Shown: piece after piece, positions 23,295 through 35,448 of the stretch | Layout of the letters: every line of letters begins with the position of its first letter | How positions within the stretch are numbered: the first letter of the stretch is position 1 | Source of the DNA: Cavenderia fasciculata | Taxonomy: Eukaryota > Evosea > Eumycetozoa > Acytosteliales > Cavenderiaceae | Assembly: GCF_000203815.1 (NCBI RefSeq) | Contig: NW_004457737.1 | Span: forward strand, 930,001 to 994,000 | Length of the DNA stretch: 64,000 bases | Direction of reading: 5' to 3' | The notes under the pieces: generated by a model | The model's database searches: none | What the model was told of the DNA's origin: nothing | What the model saw: only the letters and a program-made list of their open reading frames with translations | Made by a program: the position numbers and the translations under genes

Positions 23295-23879
23295 ATGGAG
23301 AACGAAGATTTACAACGTAGAATGCAAGCTGATGTAGGTTTGTTTATTTGATTGATTGATTGATTGTTTGTTAGGATGAGGAGTTGTTATTAACAAGATA
23401 TATGTAACTTTAATATATATATGCAAATTATAGCCAGAGGCACAACAAAGAGCAATGGAACAAAAAAGAGAGCAAGAGGAGAGAAGACAACATATTATAC
23501 TTCAAATCCTTACCCATGATGCAAGAGAAAGATGTATGTTATTGAAGATCTTATACTAAAAGAAGATAAAGACTTACAACTATTGTATTCTATTATAGTG
23601 TCAAGAATAGCAATGGTAAAACCAGACAAAGCACGTCAAATTGAAGATATGCTTGTTAATGCAGCTCAAACAGGTCGTCTATCAGAGAAGGTTGATGAAC
23701 AAAAATTGATATCCCTATTGGAACAAATAAGTGAGAAGGCAAAGAAAACAACTGTCATTGTATAGTATCATAAATGAGACGAATATTAGATGATCATATA
23801 GTGTATACCTTCCTAACTAATATCATTTTTATTAACAACCATTTAGATGAAGAGAAGAACAATCGAAGACGATGATTAG
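23295..23879 (+). CDS. pdcd5: PDCD5 family DNA-binding protein
   Basis: Four short exons, 23295-23333, 23434-23533, 23599-23759 and 23847-23879, join to 110 residues. The order is acidic start MENEDLQRRMQAD, the long first helix (AQQRAMEQKREQEERRQ), the core LTHDARERLSRIAMVKPDKA, then QIEDMLVNAAQTGRLSEKV and an acidic end RRTIEDDD. These are the PDCD5 signatures conserved from archaea to human; the protein is a small three-helix bundle linked to chaperonin binding and cell-death signalling. The last exon, only 33 bases, is inferred from the donor after ACTGTCATT and the acceptor at 23846; it restores the family's charged C-terminus. It lies 192 bases from the divergent TTI1 start. Confidence 0.93.
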
Positions 23880-23986
23880 ACAAGAAGATGGATAGGATTT
23901 AAATAGAATAAAACAAATGAATATTAATATAACAATAATGATGATAGGAAAGGAATATATAAATATATTTATTAATTCATTCAATT

Positions 23987-25267
23987 TTAAAATGGAATAC
24001 CACTACTAGTTTGATGAACAAATGGTAATACTTGTTGATCAACATCTTGGTCATTATTCAAATTAAAGATGGTTGGTGATTTAAAGAGGAACCATTTCTC
24101 TGTCAACGAAGCACTTGCTTTGGGTTCGAGTTGGGTAAGTGCTCCAATGGTCTCGAGTTCAAGGTAGTCTGGAGACATGTAAGCTTCAATATTGGCACCA
24201 AGATCAACTACATGGTTTTGAGATAGTTGACTAATTCGCTTGATAAATAGGTATTGGTCATTCACTGAAGCTGACCATCCATTACTTGATCTTACTCCAA
24301 CCTAAATGAAAGAAAGTAATGCATTAGTCAAAAGAAGAAAATGAAGACTATATTATGTATGTTTATATTTAGACTATACCTTATTAGCATCTTTCATGGT
24401 AGAATTTTGTTGAGCTAAAAGATACTTCATACCAAGTGTAATTCTTTCATCTTTCAATTTAGTATAGTTCCAAATTGAAATGGATGATTTTGGTTGAAGA
24501 CCTTGTGGATCGTCAACACCCATTGGCAGGATTGATTTGGTTCGGGCTGCCATAACAGTCACTGCCCATGGAGCAATAGGGACAGCCCATTGATTGTGGT
24601 TGGTGAGTTGATGGACAATCTCCAAGTGTGCATTGGATTGATTGGCACCTCCTCTACCATAGATTGTGATTTGTTTAGCAATATTGTTTGTCTTTTCAAT
24701 TGGTTGTGTTAGGATGACGTGATCGTTGGCTATGGTAACATCGATCTTTTCATTGTCTGGATAGTAGGTACGTGGTGATACTTCTGGTGCATGCCACAGT
24801 CTATGACCACCATACAATCTCCACTTGTCACCACCGACATTACCAAAGTCATCGGGTTGTTCAAAGAATAGGTTCGACTGGTCATTGTCAAAGGTCAATG
24901 ACAATATTCTAGGTCCTACATCCGACACTACAATAGCATTAAAATGATGCCATCTAATTCTATAACAATGTCTCCATCCATGATATGATTCCAATGCTTC
25001 TACTTTAAACATTGTAGAATTATTATTATTATTATTATTATTTGATTGATTAGTTGTATTGTTGTTTATTTGTGCTAAAGTTTAATTAAAAATGATTCAA
25101 TGTTAGTTAGCAAACTTTATGATCAGTGGAGTCTCCACACACAATCCAATCAATGAGCCCCCATTAATTTTTTTTGTAAGTTTACCATTAGAATTTCCAA
25201 CACATGCAAGGAATAACAATAATCCCAAAAATAAGAATATATTATTTGAATTTAGATAGTAGTTCAT
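23987..25267 (-). CDS. Secreted DUF4380-like protein
   Basis: Three exons, 25267-25186, 25074-24380 and 24301-23987, give about 363 residues. The start MNYYLNSNNIFLFLGLLLFL is a signal peptide, followed by an Asn-rich linker. The body is beta-rich with SYHGWRHCYRIRWHHFNAIV, GPRILSL, GGHRLWHAPE and WAVPIAPWAVTVMA. These motifs resemble the DUF4380 family, a galactose-mutarotase-like fold found in bacteria and some protists. The paired Trp/His GGHRLWHAPE segment would lie in a sugar-binding cleft, so a secreted carbohydrate-binding or -modifying role is a reasonable inference. No direct substrate can be read. The exon-1 codons are strongly AT-rich, which is common for signal-peptide exons here. 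Confidence 0.7.
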
Positions 25268-25862
25268 TATTTATTTATTTATTATAATTTAAATAAAGTA
25301 ATACTATTATTCATTTTATTTATTTATTTATTGGTATTATTCCAAAATTATTTTTTATTTATATAATACGAATATTTAATTATTTGTTTGCGAAACACTC
25401 ACTACTTTGAACACCACCACTCATTCGAATTCCAAAAGAATCTTTATAGATTTTATAACTTTTTTGTTTTAAAGGGAGTATGGAAGAGATTTATTTATTT
25501 GTTTTGGATAGGTATTAATTGATACCATTGCCAATGAGAATTATATTACAATCCCAATAAGGTGGATATATTATTATGTTGTTGTTGTCATAAGAATGGA
25601 ATGAATTCATTCTTAATAATTATTCTTTGTATGTTGATGTTGGTTGATGTTATCATTTATAAAAAAAAAAAGATGAAGCCGAATATAGATGATGATGTCT
25701 AAATATTAAATATTAATATGTATGTACATATACGTGTATTATTTTCGTTGAAAGTGATTATTATATTACTAATGAATGATTGTTATTAATAATTTGTTGA
25801 TTTTCTGTTTCTATTTTTTTGTTGTTGTTTACTTTTTTTTTCTGTTTCTATTTTTTCTTAAT
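25268..25862. other. Intergenic region
   Basis: AT-rich spacer between the DUF4380-like start and the 3' end of the Shk-type kinase gene. It holds TTTA and homopolymer repeats. Nothing else was recognised. Confidence 0.6.
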
Positions 25863-27988
25863 TTAAACCTTCTTTTGTGGAGCAACAGCAATATAGGTAT
25901 TAGCTTGAGATGGATGTTTAGAAGCATAGATAAGAGCATAGTAAGCACCTCCTTCATATGGATCTTTGAGTCCTAGAACCTTGGAGCCTGTATTTTTGAT
26001 GAGTTCCTCCAACGATGGATAGTAGGTGGTACCACCCATATGGATGTAACCTTGACCTGGCTTGTGTATAATTTTTGCGTGCATAATATCCTTGCTCTTG
26101 GAAACATAGCTGAGTGCGTAGCAGCCTTGATCAGAACTACTGAATCTAACAATATAGGTACCCGATTTTTTGTTGGCAAGGAATTGAACGACATTCTTGG
26201 ACGAGCTCTCTCCCAAGAACCCCTTGAGTGAACACACTTGGAACACTCTCTCCAACATCTCTGTGCCCGATGACAATGGACCAAACCATCCCAAAAATCT
26301 ACCAAAATCTTCAATCTTTACATTGTCACTATCAATCTCTACCAACAACAACTTGAGACATTTAATTTTAAGATTTTCTTGATTAAATAATTTCATATCA
26401 ACTCCAAATGATGAACAAAATGCTTGATAAAATTGATTCCATTGTACTTCAGTCTACAAAGAAAATAAATAAATAATTGTTAGATATATATATTGTAATA
26501 ATTAAATATGTTTTGTTTGTTGATTGATTACTCACTTTGCCAATAAAATTATGAGTCCAAAATTGACGACCATTTTGATCTTGAAGAATACCTTCAATCA
26601 AGATATGATCGAGTAGTTTGTGATTGGTGATTTCGTCAAATGAAGGACGACGATTTGGAAGTGGATCCCAACAACGAGTGAGGAGGAGCTTGAGTTTAGA
26701 TGTCCAGTTGTCGTTCATGGTGGGACGGTTTTGTTTGTAGACTACGCCATCGAGAAGTTCGTTGTAATTTTTGTAAAATCCATTGTATGGCTCGAGCTTG
26801 GTCAACATCTCCCACAACAACATTGAGAATGAGTAGACATCGGTCTTTTCATCATACTCTTTGTTGTGAAGCATCTCTGGAGACATATAGAGTGGTGAGC
26901 CGGCCTGGCCACTGGCCTTGTCCTTGCTCTTCATCTTGGACAACCCAAAGTCAGCCACCTTGACCACCCAATTGGAATCAACGAGTAGATTGGCAGGCTT
27001 GAGATCCAAATGCAACATGTGCGACTTGTGCAACCAATTCATACCGAGTGCAGTGTCACGTGCAATCAAGATGGTACGTTTAAAGTCGATATAGTCGGGT
27101 GAATCCTCTTTGAGACGAAGTAGTGCGTGTACCGACCCCTTTGGCATGAGCTCTGTCACGATACACAAGTCACCTGGTGTAGTACAGGCACCCATGAACA
27201 ATAGCAAATGTGGGTTACGTAGTTTGGTCATCAAACACACCTCCTTTCTAAACTCATTGAGTACAGTCTCGTCGTAGAATTGTTGTGTCAACTTTTTAAT
27301 GGCAACCTCTTTTCCACGCACCGATCCCTTGTAGACCGATCCAAATGCTCCGCTGCCAATCTTGGCCTCGCGGTTAATGATAATGTCGTGCTTTTCAATC
27401 TCCCACTTTGTAATCTCCTTTTCCGCTTCGACAATGAGCGAGTCGACACCATGTTGGATCTCGTCGACCTTGCTGTTGTGGTCACCGCTGCCATCCGATA
27501 TGGCAACCGACGATGTCTCGGCAGTCGAGTAGTTGTATGATGAGCTGCTTGGTGACACTCTAAACGATGAGTTCTTTAATTGGTTCCAAATGTCTTGTAT
27601 CTTGTTTGAATCTTGTTGTTCAATCAAACTATTCAATAATTCTTGTTTCAATGTTAATATAGATTGTACTTTGGTTGCTTTAACTCTAAGATCTTGAATC
27701 TAAAGAAGAAAGAAAATTAAAAAGGGAAAATTGTATGTTTAAACAAACAAATATTTATATTTAACTAAAAGGTATACTACTACTAAGTATTCTACTACTA
27801 ATACTACTTACAGACTCTGAAAACAATACATTCAATCTCTCTTTACTATTGTTTGGTGATTTCTTGCTAATGGCAAGTTCGACCAATTCGTTGATCTCTT
27901 GGTCTTTGATATGTTGTTTCAACTCTAATGCTTGTAACTCTGCTTGAGCATTATTAATTGATCTTTCTAATTGTGGAATATTTGACAT
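25863..27988 (-). CDS. Shk-family protein kinase with C-terminal SH2 domain
   Basis: Three exons in phase 0, 27988-27812, 27699-26536 and 26453-25863, give 643 residues. An N-terminal coiled coil (about 1-80) and a Ser-rich linker precede a TKL-type kinase domain with GSGAFGSVYKG, VAIKKL, HLDLKPANLL, VADFGLS and SPLYMSPE, then RCWDPLPNRRPSF. The C-terminus is an SH2 domain with SGTYIVRFSSSDQGCYALS, where the Arg is the phosphotyrosine-binding residue. Kinase followed by SH2 is the reverse of the animal Src order and typifies the Shk proteins of dictyostelids (Shk1/ShkA inhibits STAT-type signalling and phagocytosis). The length is close to my memory of ShkB, but the exact orthologue needs a tree. 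All catalytic residues are present. Confidence 0.93.
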
Positions 27989-28541
27989 CTTTGTTGTTGT
28001 TATTTGTATTATAGATATTAATATCTACTATCTACTATATCTGCTAGCTAACTCTGATTGTTTGTTTAGGTAATCAAATCAATCAGGGATGGAATAATAT
28101 AATAATAGTAATAATATAATGCTAACTAACTAACTAATACACACCCACTCTCTTCCTATCCTTTCTCTATCTGTATGTGTATATATTTATATATATATAT
28201 TAGTATCCAAGTATGCTAAGTTTAGCTGGCAGAAGAAGTAGTTTTTCAGCTGTGGTTGGAACCCTCCTCACTCACACAGTGCCATTAACTTAAAAAAATC
28301 TCGTTTTTAATTTTTTTGAAAGCTTTTCAAGAAAACTTCCCTCTGGTTTGATGATTATTACTACTTTAATACTTTCTTGTGTACTCTCTAGTTGTTGTTG
28401 CTTGCGAACCGTCACACACACAGTCTGGTATTTCGTACAGCCATCCCCCTTTGTTACTACATCCGTCACGCACACAACACACACATCGGTTTGTGGTTAC
28501 TCAAGTACTCAAAAAGGAAGGACATATTGAACATACACAAG
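27989..28541. other. Divergent intergenic region
   Basis: Shared 5' region of the Shk-type kinase (minus) and the neugrin-like gene (plus). An open stretch in frame with the neugrin-like gene extends upstream to 28392, but its translation has no coding character. An isolated 26-codon frame begins at 28213. It may be an upstream ORF. Confidence 0.5.
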
Positions 28542-30098
28542 ATGTTAACATTGGCAGCACGAAAACATAACCAATACAAGGTGTTGTCATCACTGTTCCT
28601 CAGCACTACTGGTTCATCATCATCATCATATATCTCGAGAGTTGGTAGTACTGGTGGTCTATGCTCATTCTCGACAAAGAGAAAGGATGATTCACATGGA
28701 TCGGTCAATGACATAACTTATACGGTTCAATTGACACAAGACACTTCAACACGTGATTTGGTAATGTCACTCAAGAATCAATTAAAGAATCCAAAAAAGA
28801 AGACAAAGAACAACAATAACAACACTGAAAAGAAGAAAACAAATACCAAACAAACGCAACAAGTAGAAGAAGAAGAAGAAGACGATATCTTTTACGAAGA
28901 TGAAAATGATGACCAAACCTACTTTATTGATGAAGATGGAGAAGAATATATTGTTGATTTTGATGAACAATCTGATCAACCAATACAACCAATTCAACAA
29001 CAACAACAACCAAAACAAACTCAACAACAACAACAACAATTAAAATCAAAGAAATCATCATTGATATTATCAGAATTTGAAAAGGAATATCAAATGTATG
29101 GAATGGAAGGAATGGAAGATCACAAATTTAATGATCAAGATGCCGATGTTGCAGATATGCAACTTTCATTGGATGAATTCAATATTGATCAGGATAACGA
29201 TCAACTATTTAGAATTGGTGAAAAGAATGACTTTGAATTGGTTAGTGACAAGGATTTGGTTGAAAATAAAATAAGATTAGAATTGGATGGATTGGAAGAT
29301 GAAATCGAACAGGAAGAGGAAATTGATCCACTTGAAGAAGCAAAGAGAAAAAGAAAGAATTTAGTTAATATTATTAGAGAAAAGTATGGTAACGATGCAG
29401 ACAAGATTATCAGTAAAATAGACAACAAGGAAAAATATGGAAATTGGGATCCAAAGAGAAAACTATCAAGAGATGACATGAATCAAGTCAAACAACTACA
29501 CAAGCAAGACCCAGATATTCACACAATCGACGAATTAAGCAAACAATTCAAGGTATCGGCAAGTTCAATCTATAGAATCATCAGAAGTAAATGGGAACCA
29601 ACCGAGGAAAGATTAACAAAACAAGAACAAAACAAACACAAACATGGAATTGTTGTTAATCCACAAAAGGATGAAAAGTATTCAAAAAAATGGGAAATGA
29701 AGAAAAATAATAATCAAAATAATAATAATCAAAATAATAATTATAATAACAAACCTAATCATTATAATAATAATAATAAGAATAATAATAAGAATAATAA
29801 TAATAATTTCAACAAAACCAACAATAGTTATAATAATAATAATAAGTCAGGATATTCTGTGAAAAAAGATAATAATGGAGGTCAATTTAAACCAAAACCA
29901 AATCTATTGGAAAATCAAAGACCAGAATTGGTCGTCGCCAATCATGTTCCCTTTCCAACAAAATCAACCAAACAATTAAAAATGGTCGATCCAACAAAAT
30001 CACTCAAATCAAACAAAATCAGCAAGTTTGTTAGCAACGAAGAAATTACTCGTCGAACCAACAGAATAAAAGATTTAGAAAGATCCATTTCTGAATAA
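28542..30098 (+). CDS. Neugrin/Rrg9-like mitochondrial protein
   Basis: A single exon of 518 residues. I start at 28542 because MLTLAARKHNQYKVLSSLF is a typical mitochondrial presequence; the same frame is open from 28392. The core near residues 300-365 reads KYGNWDPKRKLSRDDMNQVK, then HTIDELSKQFKVSASSIYRI and SKWEPT. This is the helix-turn-helix-like neugrin/Rrg9 domain (human NGRN, yeast Rrg9), which is associated with mitochondrial ribosome assembly and mtDNA maintenance. The rest is acidic, Gln-rich or Asn-rich low complexity. It ends in a short charged helix (EEITRRTNRIKDLERSI). Only the central domain supports the function. Confidence 0.75.
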   Translation: MLTLAARKHNQYKVLSSLFLSTTGSSSSSYISRVGSTGGLCSFSTKRKDDSHGSVNDITYTVQLTQDTSTRDLVMSLKNQLKNPKKKTKNNNNNTEKKKTNTKQTQQVEEEEEDDIFYEDENDDQTYFIDEDGEEYIVDFDEQSDQPIQPIQQQQQPKQTQQQQQQLKSKKSSLILSEFEKEYQMYGMEGMEDHKFNDQDADVADMQLSLDEFNIDQDNDQLFRIGEKNDFELVSDKDLVENKIRLELDGLEDEIEQEEEIDPLEEAKRKRKNLVNIIREKYGNDADKIISKIDNKEKYGNWDPKRKLSRDDMNQVKQLHKQDPDIHTIDELSKQFKVSASSIYRIIRSKWEPTEERLTKQEQNKHKHGIVVNPQKDEKYSKKWEMKKNNNQNNNNQNNNYNNKPNHYNNNNKNNNKNNNNNFNKTNNSYNNNNKSGYSVKKDNNGGQFKPKPNLLENQRPELVVANHVPFPTKSTKQLKMVDPTKSLKSNKISKFVSNEEITRRTNRIKDLERSISE

Positions 30099-30315
30099 TA
30101 ATAATGCACAAAAGGACTTTTAGGTTTAAAGAAACAAATTGAAAATACTTTTTTTATTAATTAAAAAAAACTTGATAATGATATTATATTTTTTTTTTTT
30201 GATTTTGTAAACTATTACAACTGGGTGGTGATGGCATGTTATATTTTTTTTTCTATTTCTTTCTAATTCTAATCTCGGTCGATCTATCTATCTATCTATC
30301 TATATCTATTTCTAT

Positions 30316-32474
30316 CTATTTTCTACCAATAACAAAACTATCTGTACTTGACTCAAACATTGGTGGTTGGCTATTGGAACCTTGACCAAATGGAGAGCCA
30401 GTGTTTGTTGTGTTGGTGGATGATGAAGATGACGAAGCAGAATCACCATAGATTGATTTCAATCTCTTGAGGGTTTCTGAATCTTTGGGTGTACCAATAG
30501 TATTGCTAGAAGTACTTGTAGAAGAGTTTGATGAGCTATTTGAATCCCTTTCACCTTCTCTGCTACCACTTGTGCTTCTACCTCTTTTTCTATCTCTGTC
30601 ATAGTCATCTCTTCTGCTACCACTGTATCTATCCCTTGATCTCGATCTACTTCTGTCTCTTTTGTTGTGTCTTTCCCTTGATCTCGATCTTGATCTGCTA
30701 GTGTCTCTGTCTCGGTCTCGGTCTCTTCTTGAATTGTCTCTATCTCTATCTCTATAGTTGCTACCTCTGCCACTACTGTATCTATCTCTGCTTCTGCTTC
30801 TGCTTCGGTCTCGGCTACCTCTGCTGCTGCTACTGTTGTTGTTGTTCTTGTATGACACTCGATTGTTATTGTCATATCTGTTGTTTTCGTCTCTGTCTCG
30901 TGCTCCATCTCTATCGTAATAATCTCTTCCTCCTCCTCCTCCTCTATTGTTATCCTTTTTATCGTTGTTGTTATATGATCCTTTGTAATTATTATTGCCA
31001 TTATTCTTTTTTGTAGTTAATCCTCTTTTCTTTTCATATTCTTCGATTTTTTGTTCCAACTCTTTCATCACCTTGACTGGAATTCTTGGGAGAATAGTTT
31101 CAGCAAACTTTTGTTCCTTTAACAACCCAAGTAAAAACAATTCCATCGTTCTAAAATATAAATAAAAACAAGAGATTAGTTAGTCACTACAATCAACTTT
31201 TTGCAAAAAATAACATATTTTCTTTGTGTACATACATTGGTTTTGATTTTGGAGAGATAGCAATTAGTTCTTGATCATCTAGACATTCATTGAACCAATC
31301 CCAAAGAGAAGCGGGAGGATGAGCATAACGTAAAAAGAGAAAGCCGATGGCACGGATATAGGGAGAGTCACCGTGGAAGATGAGTGTTTCCATATGCTCT
31401 TCGGTCAGTTTGAGTGTATACAACTTGTACAATAGACAGTAAGCCGACGAAGGTGTTTTTGTGCCTGGAATGTAAGGACCTATTTAGTGATGGATGGATT
31501 GAATTTGTTTGAGAATGGTTATATAAGAGAGATAAAAGGGTTAGTCATCTTTTGTTTTGTAAAATGGTCATTGATATTTTATAAAATAGTAGTATATTAT
31601 ATAAACAAAGTGGTGGTATATAGAAATAATATATATAAACATATAGTATTGTCACACACAAACGCAAACGAAGTTGTATTGCAACACAACTCTTCGTAGT
31701 ATGATTTTTGATAGATTCCCAATCGTCGTGATGAAATTTTGATTATTTTTGATAAAGCATAGCATAGCGCCAAAAAGCAAAGCAAAGCATAGAGAGAGAG
31801 AAAGGAGAGAGAGAAAAGTAGAGAGAAGAAGAGACCATCAACCATCAACCACCACCAAAGACCATCACACTTGAGATTTATATAAAATAATAACCTATAT
31901 GTATACTATACTATACTATACTATACTATAATACTATAGTCTATCTATTATACTATTTATAAAAATATCATCTCACACAATTCATTCTATATAGTCACAA
32001 CCACACAACACAATGATACTTACACAAATACTCTACTTTATTGTAAATCTCGTCAATGACTTCATTTACACCTCTCATTTGACTTGAGTAGAGTAGTAAG
32101 TAGTAGGTAGAGTAGTCATAGTTGGTAGTTATGAATAAGAATAGGAAGAAGAGGTGATAAGATAATTTTAATAGTTAGTAGTTTTTTAGTAGTAGTAGTA
32201 AGTAGTAGTAATAGTTTTTTAATGGGACAAATATATTAGTAAGTAATGTCTAGCTAGATTTTGTTTGTTTTGTTTTGTTTTGTAGTGCCTCGAAACTAAT
32301 ATAGTAATAGTTATTGAATCAAGAGAGTTGTTGATTCTCGTCGACGAAGTGGTCCATTGGTGGTAATAATACATACTATAAATCTCTAAAGTAACCCAAT
32401 GATTGGATATTGGTAGCCAACATACCATCCAAATTCATTGCTTTGTTACCATATGTCTCTAGTAACTTTGACAT
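30316..32474 (-). CDS. prpf38B: PRP38-type pre-mRNA splicing factor
   Basis: Four exons, 32474-32377, 32082-32024, 31479-31236 and 31150-30316, sum to 411 codons in frame. The N-terminus MSKLLETYGNKAMNLDGML and VNEVIDEIYNKVEYL match the PRP38 start. Exon 3 gives YCLLYKLYTLKLTEEH, DSPYIRAIGFLFLRYAHPP and LWDWFNECLDD. Exon 4 opens ITMELFLLGLL and contains LPRIPV. PRP38 joins the spliceosome with the tri-snRNP and is needed for its activation. The C-terminal half is an Arg/Ser/Asp-rich tail (RSRSRDR repeats), as in the B paralogue and unlike the short A form. The third intron (31480-32023) is 544 bases, far longer than its neighbours, and carries ACTAT repeats at about 31903-31930. Confidence 0.9.
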
Positions 32475-32680
32475 TCTTCTAATCTATCTATTATTATTAT
32501 TACTACTATTACTCTATTGTTATTTATATATTATTATTCGAGGGAGAAGAGATGTATATTGTATAGTATAGTACTTTTTTGTTTTTGTTTGTTTGTTTGT
32601 TGATTGTATTTATACTATTTATTGTTGTTGTCAATGTTGATGTTGTCGATATATTGTTGACGTGATGTAGAAGTGGTTTA

Positions 32681-32711
<31 letters not shown>

Positions 32712-33279
32712 AGTTGTGAATGAATGAATGTCGAATAAACCAATTGCGCACGATAATGAATACAGTCAACTGATTTAAAATTTGGGAGAGAGAAAAAAAA
32801 AAAAAAAAAAAAAAAAAACAACAAACCACTCTTTTATCACACAAAGTAGGAGTAAAAGAAGAAGTTTACCCATATCATTATTATTGGTATGTGCTAATGA
32901 TGCTAACATTTTTAATCGACCTGCCAATATGCTGGCATTTGCATCACCTGATGCTAGCAGTCAACTAGTATGCAAATAAACCCCCTCCCCTCCAAGGATG
33001 TAAATATAACAACAACAAGATTGTTTTTTTAATCGATGATAGATTAAGATTATTATTAATATTTTGAATATTTTGATTAATTAATATTTTGATTGAAGTT
33101 TATAAATATATTTTTTTAAAAATTATTTTATATATTTTATTTTTTTTTCTTTTTAGAAATAAAAGAAATAAAACTTGAGAGGTGATTTTTAATGCAAGCT
33201 GTTGGTGGACATGGGAGATAGAAGTATTATAATTATTTAAATTAAAATATTTATGTGAGTGAAGGGGGGGGCAGCTGGC
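32475..33279. other. Intergenic region with a long poly(A) tract
   Basis: AT-rich spacer upstream of PRP38 and downstream of the HABP4-like gene. It includes an ATT repeat at 32682-32707 and 26 consecutive A residues at 32793-32818. No gene was recognised. Confidence 0.6.
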
Positions 33280-34408
33280 TTAGGCCTTGGTGAGGGCTGG
33301 GAAATCGTCCTTGGTTGGGACACCACGGGCTTCCTTCTTGGCACCGCCAGTCTTGTTGTTGGCGTTCTTGTTGTTGGAGGAGGAGGCAGAGGTCTTGGAT
33401 GGCTCGAGGTTGATGAATTGCTTCTTTGGCTTCTTCTCTTCCTTGGCGACGGTCTTGGTGGCAGTCTTGACAACCTTGGTGTTGACTTGGACAAAGTCGT
33501 CCCATTGGCCGGTGGTTTCACCTTCACCAGCTTGACGGAGCTTTTGGCCGTCTTGTTGGACGTTCTCCTTTTCTTGTTGCTTTTGGTACTCGGACAAGGT
33601 CAACTTGATTTCCTTTGGGGTGGTGTCGACGACTTCAGTGGCGTCGGTGGTGGTGGCAGCAGCGTCGGTAGAGGCGACGGTGGAGTCGGCGGTGGCGGTG
33701 GCTTCAACGTCGGCTGGGAGAGCTTGCTCGGTGGCCTTGCCCCAGTTTCCACGTCCAGATCCACCCTTCTTGTCTTGTCCGTTGATTGGACGACCGGTTC
33801 CGGATTGTCTGTCGAATTGACGACCACGGATTTGACCGTTAGAGTCGGTACGTGGCTTTCTTGGCTCGTGCTTAGAGTCTCTCTTGGAGTCACGCTTGGC
33901 AAAGTCTTCGCTGGAGACTTGTCCTTGTTGACCTTCTGGTCTTGGTCTACGTGGCTTGTCGTCCTTGTTGAATGGCTTCTTTTCACCGCTCAACTTTGGT
34001 GAAGTCTTGTTGGCGACTGGCTTATCGGCCTTTGGTGCTAATTAATTAAGAATAATAACAAACAAAAAGAATAAGTATATTAATTTTTTTAAACTCTCCA
34101 CAAAAAAAAATAACCTATGACACATGATATATCTTCAAAGACCATCCTCTCATAATTATTATTATTATTATCTCTATCTCTCTCTATTTTTAAACCATCC
34201 CAATCTACTGATCTGTCAGCTGTCATGTCTGTCCTGTGTCATAGGTTTGTTTTGTCGTTCTCTCGTAGTTTGTGTAATTACCCTTTTCAGCTGGCTTCTT
34301 TACCTCCTTTGGGGCAACAACAGCTGCTGGCTTGCTGACTTCCAACTTTGGTTGTTGTTCGTCATCGTCGTCTTGAAGAAGATCGAAGAGGTTGTTAACC
34401 TTGCTCAT
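33280..34408 (-). CDS. HABP4/SERBP1 (Stm1-like) ribosome- and mRNA-binding protein
   Basis: Two exons, 34408-34282 and 34037-33280, give 294 residues. The start MSKVNNLFDLLQDDDDEQQ is the conserved Stm1-type N-terminus. Arg/Gly-rich RRPRPEGQQG and RGRQFDRQSGTGR are the family signature motifs. The C-terminus contains TLSEYQKQQEKEN and ends DDFPALTKA. Proteins of this family bind mRNA and occupy the mRNA channel of idle 80S ribosomes together with eEF2. Codon use is strongly biased to C- and G-ending codons (GCC, AAG, GTC), unlike its neighbours, as expected for a very highly expressed gene. This bias also creates long meaningless open frames on the opposite strand. No transmembrane or signal sequence. 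Confidence 0.88.
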
Positions 34409-35448
34409 CTATATGTAATGTTAAGTGGTAGATGAATGATGGATTAGTATCTAGATGATGACTGTTTGTGGGTTGTTGAGTTGGGTGTATCTAGTATCCT
34501 CTGTAAGATCGTTCCAAGTGTATCTTGATCTGCTAGTATGCTGTGTCGTCAATCTTTACAGTAGGGTGTGTATCTTGTCACCCCGTATCGATCTACATCA
34601 GTAATAAGTGGGACGGTGACAAAACTTACTTTATTTCTATCTCTATGTAAAGAAAACTATCGGTGCACACAACAATTTTATCTGACAGTGAGAGAGGAGG
34701 AGGTTGGAGGAGGCAGCTGCCCACACCACTCTCGATTTTTGTTGAATTTAATGCTTTTTTTTTTTTCAGCTCAGCTCAGCTCAGCCTTTCATTGCCCATT
34801 GGGAGACCCCCACCACGCCTCTATGCCTACTCATCTTGCTGAACATTGAGACAACCTTGTTTTGAGTAAAGAGGTTTTTTTTTTGGTTCCCATTTTCAAC
34901 GCAACAGACGAAGAAGCTCATTGCATAACATGCAGCTACACACCGTCAATGCCAGTATTATAGTATTGTATAATACTGACCCATCAATGTGATTAAAGTA
35001 ATTATACCGCCAATAATAATAATAATAATATAAATATTATTGTGGTTATATTTTAATAACTGACGACGGATGGATTTATTTAGGTTGATTGAATATATCA
35101 GAGTTTTTAATATGTTAAAAGAGCAAACAACCAACTCAATATAAATAAACATTATATGTATTATTAATAATAGATATTAAGTTGAAATCAGGATTGATGT
35201 TGGTCATTAGGTTTCGTTCGGGTTTGGTTTGGGGTGTTGGTTCAAAAAAAAAAAAAAGCACGAACATCGAATATGAATGAGCTTCAAAAAAAAAAAGGGA
35301 ATGAGGTGGTGATGATCGCATTTCACAATAGTTTGATCAGATAATAAACAAACACATAAAGTGTCTAAAAAGGAGGGGAACATAGATGTACATACAAAGG
35401 GATTAAAAGACACAACAACAACAACAAATATATATATATAGATAAAAG
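34409..35448. other. Divergent intergenic region
   Basis: About 1 kb between the divergent HABP4-like and RPC2 starts. It contains four tandem CAGCT units at about 34769-34787, pyrimidine- and A-rich runs and an ATA repeat near 35020. The CAGCT cluster lies about 370 bases upstream of the HABP4-like start. No coding or RNA gene was seen. Confidence 0.5.

Noticed and set aside
30459-31001. Thr/Glu-rich alternative frame of 180 codons in PRP38 exon 4
   Set aside because: A frame shadow of the RS-rich tail; the PRP38 frame is fixed by the upstream exons.
33251-34002. Plus- and minus-strand frames overlapping the HABP4-like gene, one of 247 codons
   Set aside because: Gly/Leu/Val- or Pro/Arg-rich shadows of biased codons in the real gene.
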